Shown: piece by piece, positions 8,393-16,931 of the stretch
Layout of the letters: the number at the start of each line of letters is the position of its first letter
Position numbering within the stretch: the stretch's first letter is position 1
Origin: Bacteroidales bacterium
GTDB lineage: Bacteria > Bacteroidota > Bacteroidia > Bacteroidales > Tenuifilaceae
Direction: 5' to 3'
DNA length: 64,000 bases
NCBI GenBank assembly: GCA_020636845.1
Contig: JACJXD010000004.1
Location: 196,504 to 260,503, forward strand
Translations under genes and position numbers: made by a program
Notes under the pieces: model-generated
The model's database searches: none
What the model was told of the DNA's origin: nothing
Seen by the model: the letters and a program-made list of their open reading frames with translations, nothing else

Positions 8393-8459
8393 AGTAAAAT
8401 GTGTTAATTTTGAACCAATTATATTTGTAAATGTTAGGCTGCAAAGGTAGTAAAATTGT
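8393..8459. promoter_or_regulatory. Divergent promoter region of rlmD and the DUF457 gene
   Basis: On the minus strand TACCTTTG (8442-8449) is a perfect -7 box for rlmD. On the plus strand TAATTTTG (8405-8412) and TATATTTG (8420-8427) both match TAnnTTTG and can serve the gene at 8460. The -33 elements are not clear. Confidence 0.6.
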
Positions 8460-9509
8460 ATGGATTCGCTAACTCACGTTGTTTTGGGCGCAACCGTTGC
8501 GCAAACAGTATCCAATGAAAAATTAGGAAAAACTGCTTTGTTGATTGGAGCAATAGCAGGAAACATTCCCGATTTCGATATGCTTGTAACTCCTTTTTTC
8601 AAACCTGCCGATGCCATGTTTGTTCACCGGGGATTCAGCCACTCTTTCTTACTACTGGTAATACTGGCTCCACTTATCGCAGGCTGCTTAAAATACCTGT
8701 TTCGCTCAAAAAAAGTAAGCTACTTCACATGGCTTGCAGTAGTAGGATTACCTTGGTTCTCGCATTTAATAGTTGATATTTTCAACACTTACGGAACCGC
8801 TCTTTTCGAACCTTTTAACGCTACAAGAATATCGTACGATTCCGTTGCAATAATAGACGCCGTTATCTTGCTAATACTTATCCCAACGGTTATTTTACTC
8901 TTTTGGATGAAAAATTGGAAACGTAAGAGGAACATTTCTATCACCTCCGTGATTCTCGTATCTCTTTACTTTATCCTGTCCATATTTATAAAGGAAAATC
9001 TAAATCAAACTGTTAAACAAGAACTTAACGAGCAAAAAGTTGCTTATACGCGAATTTACACAACTCCTCTACCTTTAAACAATATTATTTGGTTGGTTCT
9101 TGTTGAAAATAACAACGAGTATGCCATTTGGAAGCACAATGTAGTTTCAGGCGCTAACTCACACATCAACTATATACGTAAAAACAGGCAACTTCTATCG
9201 AAGATTATTCCAAACAACGATGTTGACAAACTAATGGACTTTACAAAAGGATTTTACTCCGTTGGCAAACTACCTAATGAAATTTTCTGTATTCATGATT
9301 TACGCTTTGCCAGTTTAGGGGCCTTACCTCCCGCTTCTTACGGACTAACCTTTGTAATTAAAAAAGAAAAGGATGAGTTGCTTGTTACACGATCTCATCC
9401 TAAACGAAACATAACCTTAAGTAATATTGCAAACCTGATAAACGAAATTCTTACTAATACTAATCCTCAAAAGAACTTGCCCAATCAATCGCTTCCTCAA
9501 ACGAATTAA
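8460..9509 (+). CDS. YdjM/DUF457-type membrane-bound metal-dependent hydrolase
   Basis: A 349-residue integral membrane protein whose first residues MDSLTHVVLGATVAQ and the motif VHRGFSHSF (about 55-65) are the hallmarks of the YdjM/DUF457 family, with conserved His and Asp residues (DFDM, HLIVDIFNTYG). Members are regarded as membrane-bound hydrolases, and some regulate membrane phospholipid homeostasis. About five membrane segments fill residues 1-180. The C-terminal 150 residues are soluble and more variable. Its last 50 bp overlap the end of the convergent gene at 9460-9891. Confidence 0.8.
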   Translation: MDSLTHVVLGATVAQTVSNEKLGKTALLIGAIAGNIPDFDMLVTPFFKPADAMFVHRGFSHSFLLLVILAPLIAGCLKYLFRSKKVSYFTWLAVVGLPWFSHLIVDIFNTYGTALFEPFNATRISYDSVAIIDAVILLILIPTVILLFWMKNWKRKRNISITSVILVSLYFILSIFIKENLNQTVKQELNEQKVAYTRIYTTPLPLNNIIWLVLVENNNEYAIWKHNVVSGANSHINYIRKNRQLLSKIIPNNDVDKLMDFTKGFYSVGKLPNEIFCIHDLRFASLGALPPASYGLTFVIKKEKDELLVTRSHPKRNITLSNIANLINEILTNTNPQKNLPNQSLPQTN

Positions 9510-9891
9510 AAAATTTTAAGGGCAACTTGTATGCCTTCGACACTTGAAGTATCATATTCAGGTAATACTTCTTAAAAAAATTTCCTTCAAGAACAACTCC
9601 CGCTCTAAGTAAACCCTGCGATACCGCCCTTGGTATTGCATTTTTTTCAAACCACTTACGGCTTTCGGGACTCACAATTCCCTGTCCTCGAATATCGGAA
9701 ATGTAATTGTGTATTGGCACTTCATACTTTTTCTGATAGTCAAGTGCAGTTTCAATAGCCCTTATATACTCTTTAGAACTAACATTACCATGCCACTTTA
9801 CAATAATAGATTTGCTTTTACTATTGTACGTTACATTTGCATATTCCGAAGCATATACTTCAATATCGTCCATGGCAAAATTTATGTTCAT
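9460..9891 (-). CDS. Small soluble protein of unknown function, STAS/SpoIIAA-like in appearance
   Basis: A 143-residue protein without signal peptide or membrane segment. It has an alternating strand-helix pattern: beta hairpin YNSKSKSIIVKWHGNVSSKEYIRAIETALDY, then IHNYISDIRGQGIVSPESRKWFEKNAIP, and the end FNSFEEAIDWASSFE. That pattern resembles the SpoIIAA/STAS-like proteins common in Bacteroidota, but I cannot assign a family firmly. The end motif in which a phenylalanine-containing loop precedes EEAIDWA is typical of that group. The ATG at 9873 (MDDIEVYAS) is an alternative start. The 3' end overlaps the convergent DUF457 gene by 50 bp. Confidence 0.6.
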   Translation of the reverse strand: MNINFAMDDIEVYASEYANVTYNSKSKSIIVKWHGNVSSKEYIRAIETALDYQKKYEVPIHNYISDIRGQGIVSPESRKWFEKNAIPRAVSQGLLRAGVVLEGNFFKKYYLNMILQVSKAYKLPLKFFNSFEEAIDWASSFED

Positions 9892-10089
9892 AAGTTATGG
9901 CAATCCAACTTTAAATTCAACTTGTGCTACAACAAAAATTCTATTTATCGATAAAATACAACCATCAACCAACAAACAACGGCTTAAATTATTCGAATTT
10001 CAACTTGTACAAATATAAAATATACGTTGATTTTTTATTTTTGTATTTGTTTATTTCTGTTCTACTTAATAATCATAATTGTTTTACAA

Positions 10090-10473
10090 ATGTCATTGTC
10101 CTTCGACCCAAAAGATTTCGATAGCCTCATTGTGGTAGGCGATAGGGTTTTGATTAAGCCTAAAAATCCTGATGAAAGAACAAAGGCTGGATTACTTTTG
10201 CCTCCCGGCGTACAGGAAAAGCAAAAAGCCCATAGCGGGTATGTTGTAAAGGTTGGTCCCGGCTATCCAATTCCTACCATAGGTGATGCCGACGAGCCCT
10301 GGAAGAAAAGCAGAGAAAATGCAAAATACTTTCCTCTACAAGCCCAAATTGGCGACTTAGCTGTTTACCTGCACGAAAATTCGATAGAAGTGGAATTTAA
10401 TAACGAAAAATATGTTATTGCCCCATTCTCGTCAATCCTTCTTCTTTTTAGAGATGAAGGATTGCTAGTATAA
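10090..10473 (+). CDS. GroES-like co-chaperone family protein
   Basis: A 127-residue protein with a GroES/cpn10 fold. DRVLIKPKNPDERTKAGLLLP matches the canonical start and mobile loop of GroES, followed by SGYVVKVGPG and the end YVIAPFSSIL. Two differences from normal GroES are seen. There is an insertion of about 25 residues (YPIPTIGDADEPWKKSREN) after the VGPG strand, and the protein is about 30 residues longer than the usual 90-97. No groEL gene is adjacent, so this is probably a paralogue and not the main GroES. The ATG at 10090 is chosen because the upstream extension is a hydrophobic run from AT-rich leader sequence. Confidence 0.78.
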   Translation: MSLSFDPKDFDSLIVVGDRVLIKPKNPDERTKAGLLLPPGVQEKQKAHSGYVVKVGPGYPIPTIGDADEPWKKSRENAKYFPLQAQIGDLAVYLHENSIEVEFNNEKYVIAPFSSILLLFRDEGLLV

Positions 10474-10501
10474 CTCCATTGCTCAATTTTTTTACAAAAT
10501 G

Positions 10502-10532
10502 TTTTGCTGTGTACTATTTTCATATAATTTTG
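10502..10532 (+). promoter_or_regulatory. Promoter of the OmpH/Skp-like gene
   Basis: TTTTG (10502-10506) and TAATTTTG (10525-10532) are spaced 18 bp and match the Bacteroidota TTTG/TAnnTTTG consensus. The box lies 52 bp before the start codon. Confidence 0.65.
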
Positions 10533-10584
10533 CAGAAGTACCATTTTAACTACTACTCTATTAACCACTCTTAATAACATTAAA

Positions 10585-11190
10585 ATGAAAAAAGTAAATT
10601 TAATTTTTAATATAGTCTTAACACTTGCGGTTATTGCGCTTTTTGTTCTTTTTTTCACATCTAGAAAAAATGTGGTTTCCAACGGAACAATCGCTCTTCC
10701 CGACTCCACTATTAAATCACCTATTGCATGGGTTGATATGGATACCATTCTGAATTCCTATGATATGTATTACGACATGAAAGCAGAATTGGAACAAAGC
10801 AGTAAGAAACTTGAAGAAGAACTCAATGCAAAATCTAAATCGTTCGAAAAAGAAGCTAACGATTTCCAAAATAAAGTTCAAAAAGGATTGATAACTCGTT
10901 CCGAAGCACAGCAATTACAAAATGCTTTGGCACAGAAAGAACAAGAACTTTACAACTTACGCGATAATATGCGTATGCAACTGTCCGAAGAAGAACAAGT
11001 AAAGTTGCGTAAAATTCATAACAGCATAACCGAATACATTAAAGAATATAACGTAGCCAAAGGTTACAGCGTTGTGCTTAGTTACTCGTTTGGCGGACAA
11101 GTTTTGTACGGACATCCGTCCATCGATATTACCAAAGAAGTTATTAAAGGGTTAAACGAAAAGTACGCTACAACAAGAAATTCAAAATAA
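10585..11190 (+). CDS. OmpH/Skp-like periplasmic chaperone
   Basis: A 201-residue protein with an N-terminal membrane-spanning segment (about 5-28, LIFNIVLTLAVIALFVLFF) and a signature AWVDMDTILNSYDMYYDMKAEL followed by a long charged coiled coil (about 65-130). The end is the strand-helix KGYSVVLSYSFGGQVLYGHPSIDIT, typical of OmpH. Skp/OmpH holds unfolded outer-membrane proteins in the periplasm with two coiled-coil arms. It has its own promoter and a terminator right after it, so it is probably monocistronic. The N-terminus looks more like an anchor than a cleaved signal, since no clear cleavage motif is seen. Confidence 0.85.
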   Translation: MKKVNLIFNIVLTLAVIALFVLFFTSRKNVVSNGTIALPDSTIKSPIAWVDMDTILNSYDMYYDMKAELEQSSKKLEEELNAKSKSFEKEANDFQNKVQKGLITRSEAQQLQNALAQKEQELYNLRDNMRMQLSEEEQVKLRKIHNSITEYIKEYNVAKGYSVVLSYSFGGQVLYGHPSIDITKEVIKGLNEKYATTRNSK

Positions 11191-11215
11191 TACCTAAACT
11201 AAACCTAAACCAACC

Positions 11216-11260
11216 GAAACCCTTTCAAGTGGTCAGCCATTTCGAAAGGGTTTCTTATTT
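11216..11260 (+). terminator. Rho-independent terminator after the OmpH/Skp-like gene
   Basis: GAAACCCTTTC (11216-11226) pairs perfectly with GAAAGGGTTTC (11244-11254), then TTATTTTT. It covers the GTG at 11229, which argues against that codon as the start of the next gene. Confidence 0.85.
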
Positions 11261-11267
11261 TTACCCC

Positions 11268-12539
11268 ATGAACACTGCTTATTTTGAAAAGAAAAACTAT
11301 AAACCCAAACTGAAAGAACTCCCTTCGAAGGACTTAGGTATTTGCGTGGTTATACCTTCCTACAAAGAAGAAAACCTTAATATTGCCCTAAGCGCTCTAT
11401 CAAAATGTATCCTTCCAAAATGCAATGTAGAAGTATTAGTAGTTGTTAATCATCCCCAAGATTCTCCAGAAGGCATAGTTGAAATATCACAAGAAACGCT
11501 TCAACTGGTCGAAAACTTTAACCGTAACAACCGCAATGAGAAAATTGAATACTTTGCAGTAAAAGCATTCGACTTACCAAAAAAACATGCCGGAGTTGGG
11601 CTCGCCCGTCAAATAGGCATGGACGAAGCGGCATTCCGCTTACTAAAAATAAATAGTCCGCTAGGTATTATTGCTTGCTTTGATGCGGATTCTACATGCG
11701 ATACAAACTATCTAACAGAACTAGAAAAGTTGTGGGAGAAAAATCCGAAAACCAACGCCTGCTCCATACGGTATGCTCATCCATTATCCGGTAGCAATTA
11801 CAATCCAACTATTTACAAAGGAATTGCCGAATACGAATTGCACCTCAGGTATTATAATCAGGCATCCCGATACATTGGCTTCCCGTTTGCCTACCACACC
11901 GTTGGTTCATCGATGGCCTGCAGCGCCAGCGCCTACGTTAAATTTGGCGGAATGAACCGTCATCAGGCCGGAGAAGATTTTTACTTTTTGCAAAAGATTA
12001 TACCCCATGGAAATTTCTTAGAACTAAACTCAACTTGCATTATTCCATCGCCTAGACCATCGGATAGAGTTCCCTTTGGAACCGGTAGGGCTATGAGCAA
12101 ACATCTCGATAATAACGAACCATTTACAACTTACCAACTAGAGTCTTTTTTAGAGTTAAAAACCTTCTTTTCCTTAATCGAACCTTTTTATAATACCACA
12201 ACAGTCAACGACATTAACACTCTAATTTCGCAATTACCCCAAACAATAAAAACATTCTTGCTTCAGAATAATGCAACAAACGCTATTTTGAGTGTCAAGA
12301 AAAATTCGGCTTCTTTAAAAGCATATAGAAAACGGTTCTTTCTATGGTTTGATGCTTTTGCCCTGCTTAAATACATGAACTTTTCGAACGAGAACACCTA
12401 TAAAAGGCAACCTGTAATTCAGGAAGCGGAAAAACTTCTAACTAAAATGAATTTAGAAATTCCTAAAGAAAACGATGCCTTTAGCCTCCTAAAGTTATAT
12501 CGCAGTTTAGATGAAAAGACATACCAATTTACATTCTGA
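11268..12539 (+). CDS. Glycosyltransferase family 2 protein
   Basis: A 423-residue GT-A fold enzyme. The nucleotide-binding start CVVIPSYKEENLNIALSAL (about 25-43) and the DxD-type metal site CFDADSTCDTNYL (about 141-153) are clear. AGEDFYFLQKII, later in the protein, matches the acceptor-side ED motif of family 2. No transmembrane segments were seen, so it is cytosolic or peripheral. The sugar donor and acceptor cannot be named. The ATG at 11268 is chosen because earlier codons lie inside a terminator. It overlaps the convergent SpoIIE gene by 11 bp at the 3' end. No other glycan genes surround it. Confidence 0.8.
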   Translation: MNTAYFEKKNYKPKLKELPSKDLGICVVIPSYKEENLNIALSALSKCILPKCNVEVLVVVNHPQDSPEGIVEISQETLQLVENFNRNNRNEKIEYFAVKAFDLPKKHAGVGLARQIGMDEAAFRLLKINSPLGIIACFDADSTCDTNYLTELEKLWEKNPKTNACSIRYAHPLSGSNYNPTIYKGIAEYELHLRYYNQASRYIGFPFAYHTVGSSMACSASAYVKFGGMNRHQAGEDFYFLQKIIPHGNFLELNSTCIIPSPRPSDRVPFGTGRAMSKHLDNNEPFTTYQLESFLELKTFFSLIEPFYNTTTVNDINTLISQLPQTIKTFLLQNNATNAILSVKKNSASLKAYRKRFFLWFDAFALLKYMNFSNENTYKRQPVIQEAEKLLTKMNLEIPKENDAFSLLKLYRSLDEKTYQFTF

Positions 12540-15084
12540 AACCAATTACAAGCACATCGTCAACCTGATCGTGATCGCCTCTCCAATCAAGATGTGCAGT
12601 AAGAAGTAGTGATCGTTGCTCTTCCATTGGTTTGTCCCAAATAGACAAAAGTTTTTCCTTAAACTTCTTGCTCATAAACTTACGTCCGTCGGCTCCTCCA
12701 AACTGATCGGAAAATCCATCGGAAAACATATAAAACGTATCCCCCGGTTGAATTTCGACTTCATGATTTGTAAACGATTTATAGTCGTTAATATGAACGG
12801 CAACAGGCATTTTATCTGCCTTATATTCGATTAACTCTCCCTTTCGAATTTGATATAACGGGTTAAATGCACCTGCCCACTCTAACTGCTTGTTCTGCTT
12901 ATCGATTACGCAAAGCGAAATATCCATTCCGTCTTTTTGTTCTTCAATCTTACCCGTTTGCGATAGCGTTGTTTTTATATGATTACGCAAGCGGTTCAGA
13001 ATTTCGCTTGGCTGTAAAATGCTTTCCTTGTTTACAATTTCGTATAGGAACGAAACTCCCAACATGCTCATAAATGCGCCAGGAACGCCATGTCCGGTAC
13101 AATCGGCAGCAACTAAAACAATTTTATCGTTTTTGCAGGTCATCCAGTAAAAATCGCCGCTAACTATATCGCGAGGTAAAAACAGGACAAAATGTTCGGG
13201 AATAGCGTCGGCAATCAAGTTACTTGATGGTAATACTGCCGTTTGAATACGACTTGCATATTTAATGCTATCGGTAATTTCCTGTTTCTGACTTGTAATT
13301 AAAGCGTTCTTTTCCTCTAAAACAACGTTAGCCCTTTGTTTATCCCTAAACATTTTAAACATCAACAAGGCTACAATAAGTATGAGCAAGGAGCCTATTA
13401 TTGCGCCAATTATCATGAGTTTTTGCCGTTGAATTATCGACTTTTGTAACTCATCCTGATTCTTCATTAACTTTAATTCCTGCTCCTTTTTCTCCGTTTC
13501 GTATTTTGTTTGAAGTTCGGCTATCACCTTTTGACTTTTCTCCGTAAAAATTTCATCCTTAATTCTCACCGATTTTTTCAAATATGATAACGCCAATACC
13601 GATTGGCCTTGCTGATCGTATAACCGAGACAACCTGTCGTAACAATATCTTAGCGTTTCCTTTAAATCGAGCGATTTACTTAACTGAGCACACTCAAGAA
13701 ATGTTTTCTCCGCATTTTTTAACTCGCTTTGTCTAAAATCACTTTCACCCAGAGCATATAGCGCTGCCGAGAGTTCATACTGAAGATTATTTTTACGGCA
13801 CAAACTAACCGCTTTCGAAATAAACGAATAGGCTTTCCCCCACTCACGCGCCCAACTGTAAATGCTGCCAACATTCGTATTAACCTTTGCTATTTCCCTT
13901 TCTACCTTTTGCTCAGTGAAAATATCCAAAGCTCGGTTATAGTAGTACAAAGAACTGTCGAACGATTGTAAAATATCCGCTTGCTTTACCCGGTAAAGCG
14001 AATCTTCCCATTCCTCTCCAAATTGTTCGGCATACTTGTTTGTAACCAACCGAGAATAAACCGTTCCCAAAGCCAAAAGAGTCTGCCCTTCCTTTTCGAC
14101 AAATCCCATTTTCCTGTACAGATGAAGAGCCGATTTATAATTTTCGACAGCTTTTAAATAATTGGTCTCATTCTCCTTAGTTGCAAGGGCACTCTGCGAT
14201 AAATTTTCATAAATCTGTCCTATTCCAAAATTTGCTGCAGCAATACCCTCTTCAACACCAATACTTTCAAAAGTTCTAAGAGCCTTTTGATACTGCTCTA
14301 ATGCTTGCTGGAATTCGCTTAACGCAATAAAAGTGCTTCCAAGATTTAAATACGCAATAGCCAAATACTGAGGCTCGTCGTGCATTGCCTCTTTTACTTC
14401 GATTTCCTTTTTATAATATTCTACAGCCTTATTATACTTGGCATCATCGTAATAAATATCACCCAAACTATTGTATATCTTCGCAATTTCTTTCTGGTCT
14501 CCAGTCTTTTTATAAATTTCTAACGCGTTATTAATAAAAACTAATGCAGAATCGGTATTCCCTAATGCGTGAATATCTCTTCCCAACCAAAAATGGGCAT
14601 AAGCCTGATATCCTAAACTATCCTCCTTTAAGGAAAGGTTAAGAAGTTGACGCGCATATTGTTCGGATTTTTCGAAAGAATCGAGATAGAAGTATGTTGG
14701 TAAAAGACCTTTATATGCTTTTAATAATCCGGGAGTAAATTGATTGTTATTGCTAACTTCGTACATTTTCCAGAAGTAAGTCAACGCTTCATCGCTTCTA
14801 TTATTGTCGAAATAAGTAATTGCGAGATTTTCGTAAGCATCAACTAAAAATTTATAGTCTAACTTTTTGGCAACATCAACGGCTTCCTCCGCATACTTAA
14901 TTCCTTCTTCCGTGTAAGAATCTGACTCGGAAAGTTTAATTAACAACTTATACTTTTCTTCCCCTTTGGAATTTTTTAGCAAGTTCGTAAGACTATCACT
15001 CTCCGAATGTTGAGCAAACAATATTCCGGGAAAAAACATAAGAAGAACTTGCGCTAATATTAATATTCTAACTTTTAAAGACAT
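12529..15084 (-). CDS. TPR-repeat membrane protein with C-terminal SpoIIE (PP2C-type) phosphatase domain
   Basis: A signalling protein of 851 residues. It has a signal peptide (about 1-24), some ten TPR repeats over residues 30-500 (for example GDQKEIAKIYNSLGDIYYDDAKYNKAVEYYKK), a coiled coil, one transmembrane helix (roughly 560-585, IIGAIIGSLLILIVALLMF), a second short coiled coil, and a SpoIIE phosphatase domain to the end. Metal-site motifs SGDFYW, VAADCTGHGVPGAFMSMLG and FYMFSDGFSDQFGG are intact, so it should be active. The layout puts the TPR sensor in the periplasm and the phosphatase inside. The target, perhaps an anti-sigma-antagonist or STAS protein, is not encoded next to it. Confidence 0.9.
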   Translation of the reverse strand: MSLKVRILILAQVLLMFFPGILFAQHSESDSLTNLLKNSKGEEKYKLLIKLSESDSYTEEGIKYAEEAVDVAKKLDYKFLVDAYENLAITYFDNNRSDEALTYFWKMYEVSNNNQFTPGLLKAYKGLLPTYFYLDSFEKSEQYARQLLNLSLKEDSLGYQAYAHFWLGRDIHALGNTDSALVFINNALEIYKKTGDQKEIAKIYNSLGDIYYDDAKYNKAVEYYKKEIEVKEAMHDEPQYLAIAYLNLGSTFIALSEFQQALEQYQKALRTFESIGVEEGIAAANFGIGQIYENLSQSALATKENETNYLKAVENYKSALHLYRKMGFVEKEGQTLLALGTVYSRLVTNKYAEQFGEEWEDSLYRVKQADILQSFDSSLYYYNRALDIFTEQKVEREIAKVNTNVGSIYSWAREWGKAYSFISKAVSLCRKNNLQYELSAALYALGESDFRQSELKNAEKTFLECAQLSKSLDLKETLRYCYDRLSRLYDQQGQSVLALSYLKKSVRIKDEIFTEKSQKVIAELQTKYETEKKEQELKLMKNQDELQKSIIQRQKLMIIGAIIGSLLILIVALLMFKMFRDKQRANVVLEEKNALITSQKQEITDSIKYASRIQTAVLPSSNLIADAIPEHFVLFLPRDIVSGDFYWMTCKNDKIVLVAADCTGHGVPGAFMSMLGVSFLYEIVNKESILQPSEILNRLRNHIKTTLSQTGKIEEQKDGMDISLCVIDKQNKQLEWAGAFNPLYQIRKGELIEYKADKMPVAVHINDYKSFTNHEVEIQPGDTFYMFSDGFSDQFGGADGRKFMSKKFKEKLLSIWDKPMEEQRSLLLTAHLDWRGDHDQVDDVLVIGFRM

Positions 15085-15294
15085 TGACGTTGCTTTTTTG
15101 TATAGTACAAATTAACAAAAGTTTAGAGAACAACACAAGGTTAAGCAAAATTTGTTGAAAACAAACTATTTCAATAACCGTTAATATAATATTTACTTTT
15201 TAAAGCAAAAACTTCGCTTGCTTATAAACAAAAAGCAATATTCATTGGTTATTACTAATTGCATTAAAGTAACTTTATCGAAAATTTTAAATAT
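15085..15294. other. AT-rich divergent intergenic region between the SpoIIE gene and znuA
   Basis: No gene is seen in these 210 bp. Near the znuA side TAACTTTA (one mismatch to TAnnTTTG) lies about 25 bp before the start codon and may be its -7 box. No convincing Zur or Fur palindrome was recognised. Confidence 0.35.
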
Positions 15295-16170
15295 ATGATC
15301 CGAAAGTTTATTTATATTCTGTTCATTTCTGTAGCGACACTCTTTACAACAAGTTGCACCAATCCGAAAATTGTCGAAGAAAAGCCATCGATAGTTGTAA
15401 GTATTCTTCCGCTAAAATACTTTGTACAACAAATTGCAGATACGCTGTACCAAATAAACGTACTTGTTCCCCCAGGTTCTAGCCCCGAAATGTTTGAGCC
15501 GACTCCTGCACAAATGATCACTCTGGATAAAGCAAAATTATACTTTGCCATTGGTCTCCTTGATTTTGAAAAAGGTTTGGAACCAAAGTTGACCAACAAA
15601 AAAAACTTGTACGTAAACCTTTCGAAGGATGTAGATTTAATAACGGCAAAATCTGTTGAAGAAGATCATCATCACCATCATGGTGTCGATCCTCACATTT
15701 GGATGTCGGTTAACGGGGCCAAAATTATTGCACAAAACATTACCAACGAATTATGTAGAATTAACCCCGACAATGCTCTACTTTTCAAGAATAACCTACA
15801 AAAGTTTCTGGTGAAAGCCGATGGTATAAAAAGTACTATAGATTCCATTCTTAACGCAGGAAATTGCAACTCATTTTTAATTTACCATCCGGCACTAAGC
15901 TACTTTGCCAGAGAGTATAATCTAAAACAACTAAGCATAGAACAGGAAGGAAAAAGTCCTTCGGTAAAAGGAATTACCCAAACAATTTCCGAGGCAACAA
16001 ATGTTAAGGCCGTTCTTTCGCAAGGCCAATTCGATACAAGAAAAGCCACAACTACTGCCAAAGAACTAAATTTGCCCGTTATTATTGTTGATCCCTTAAG
16101 CGAAAATTGGGAAGATAGCATGATAAGCATAGCAATGGCAATTACAGGAAAAACTTATGAACGAAATTAA
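15295..16170 (+). CDS. znuA: Zinc/manganese ABC transporter substrate-binding lipoprotein (ZnuA type)
   Basis: A 291-residue cluster A-I solute-binding protein. The lipobox TLFTTSC puts the lipid-modified Cys at position 21. It captures Zn(II) (or Mn(II)) outside the inner membrane and passes it to ZnuB. Metal ligands typical of the family are seen: the His-rich loop with five consecutive His (125-129) followed by DPHIWM with His134, a His in YHPALSYFARE, and the late acidic ligand in IIVDPLSENWE. The usual first metal His, near VSILPLKYFVQQI, is absent or replaced. The gene overlaps znuC by 14 bp, so the three genes form an operon. Confidence 0.88.
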   Translation: MIRKFIYILFISVATLFTTSCTNPKIVEEKPSIVVSILPLKYFVQQIADTLYQINVLVPPGSSPEMFEPTPAQMITLDKAKLYFAIGLLDFEKGLEPKLTNKKNLYVNLSKDVDLITAKSVEEDHHHHHGVDPHIWMSVNGAKIIAQNITNELCRINPDNALLFKNNLQKFLVKADGIKSTIDSILNAGNCNSFLIYHPALSYFAREYNLKQLSIEQEGKSPSVKGITQTISEATNVKAVLSQGQFDTRKATTTAKELNLPVIIVDPLSENWEDSMISIAMAITGKTYERN

Positions 16171-16906
16171 ATTAGTTAGCGTAAAAAACGTTACTGCTGG
16201 ATACGATAATAAAGTTGTTTTAACCAATGTTAGCCTAGACATTTATGCCAACAACTTCATTGGAATTATTGGTCCTAATGGTGGAGGAAAAACAACTTTT
16301 CTTAGACTTTTAACCGGCGAAATCAAACCCTTTAGCGGAAGTATTTCATTTAAAAATGACATGTCGATTGGTTACTTACCTCAGGCAAGTCAAATAGATA
16401 AAAAATTCCCTATATCGGTAACGGAGGTTGTGCTTTCCGGACTTATAGGCAAACAAGGTTTATTTGGTCGCTATGGAAAAAACGAAAAACAACTGGCACT
16501 AGAATACTTGAAAATAGCCGGTATCGAAAATCTTGGTAAAAAAAATATAGGTGAATTATCGGGAGGACAATTACAACGTACATTGCTTTGCCGTGCCCTA
16601 ATTTCTCAACCTCAACTGCTCATATTGGATGAACCCAACACATACGTGGATAACAAATTTGAAGGAGAACTATACGAATTGCTCAATAAGTTAAATCAAA
16701 AAATGGCGATAGTTATTGTTTCGCACGATTTAGGAACCATTACCTCTTATGTAAAAACCATTGCCTGTATTAACAAAACCTTATTTTACCACGAATCCAA
16801 TCAAATTACATCGGAACAACTGGCTTCGTACAATTGTCCTATTCAGGTAATAGCCCACGGCCCTATACCCCATACCGTTTTATTAGAACACAACCATAAA
16901 CATTAA
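16157..16906 (+). CDS. znuC: Zinc/manganese ABC transporter ATP-binding protein (ZnuC type)
   Basis: A 249-residue ABC ATPase with Walker A GPNGGGKTTF, Q-loop region GYLPQASQID, signature LSGGQLQR, Walker B LLILDEP and the switch His in IVIVSHDLG. In this metal importer group it powers the ZnuB permease. The C-terminal tail ends in a short His-rich run (HNHKH) that may bind metal. The start overlaps znuA and the stop is 25 bp before znuB. All catalytic motifs are intact. Confidence 0.92.
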   Translation: MNEIKLVSVKNVTAGYDNKVVLTNVSLDIYANNFIGIIGPNGGGKTTFLRLLTGEIKPFSGSISFKNDMSIGYLPQASQIDKKFPISVTEVVLSGLIGKQGLFGRYGKNEKQLALEYLKIAGIENLGKKNIGELSGGQLQRTLLCRALISQPQLLILDEPNTYVDNKFEGELYELLNKLNQKMAIVIVSHDLGTITSYVKTIACINKTLFYHESNQITSEQLASYNCPIQVIAHGPIPHTVLLEHNHKH

Positions 16907-16931
16907 CCAATAATCCACAAATTCGAATACT

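Noticed and set aside
11229..11267. GTG start for the family 2 glycosyltransferase
   Set aside because: It lies in the hairpin terminator of the previous gene. The ATG at 11268 is better.
15667..15681. Five consecutive His in ZnuA as a cloning tag
   Set aside because: A His-rich loop is normal in ZnuA proteins and is in the middle of the chain, not at an end.
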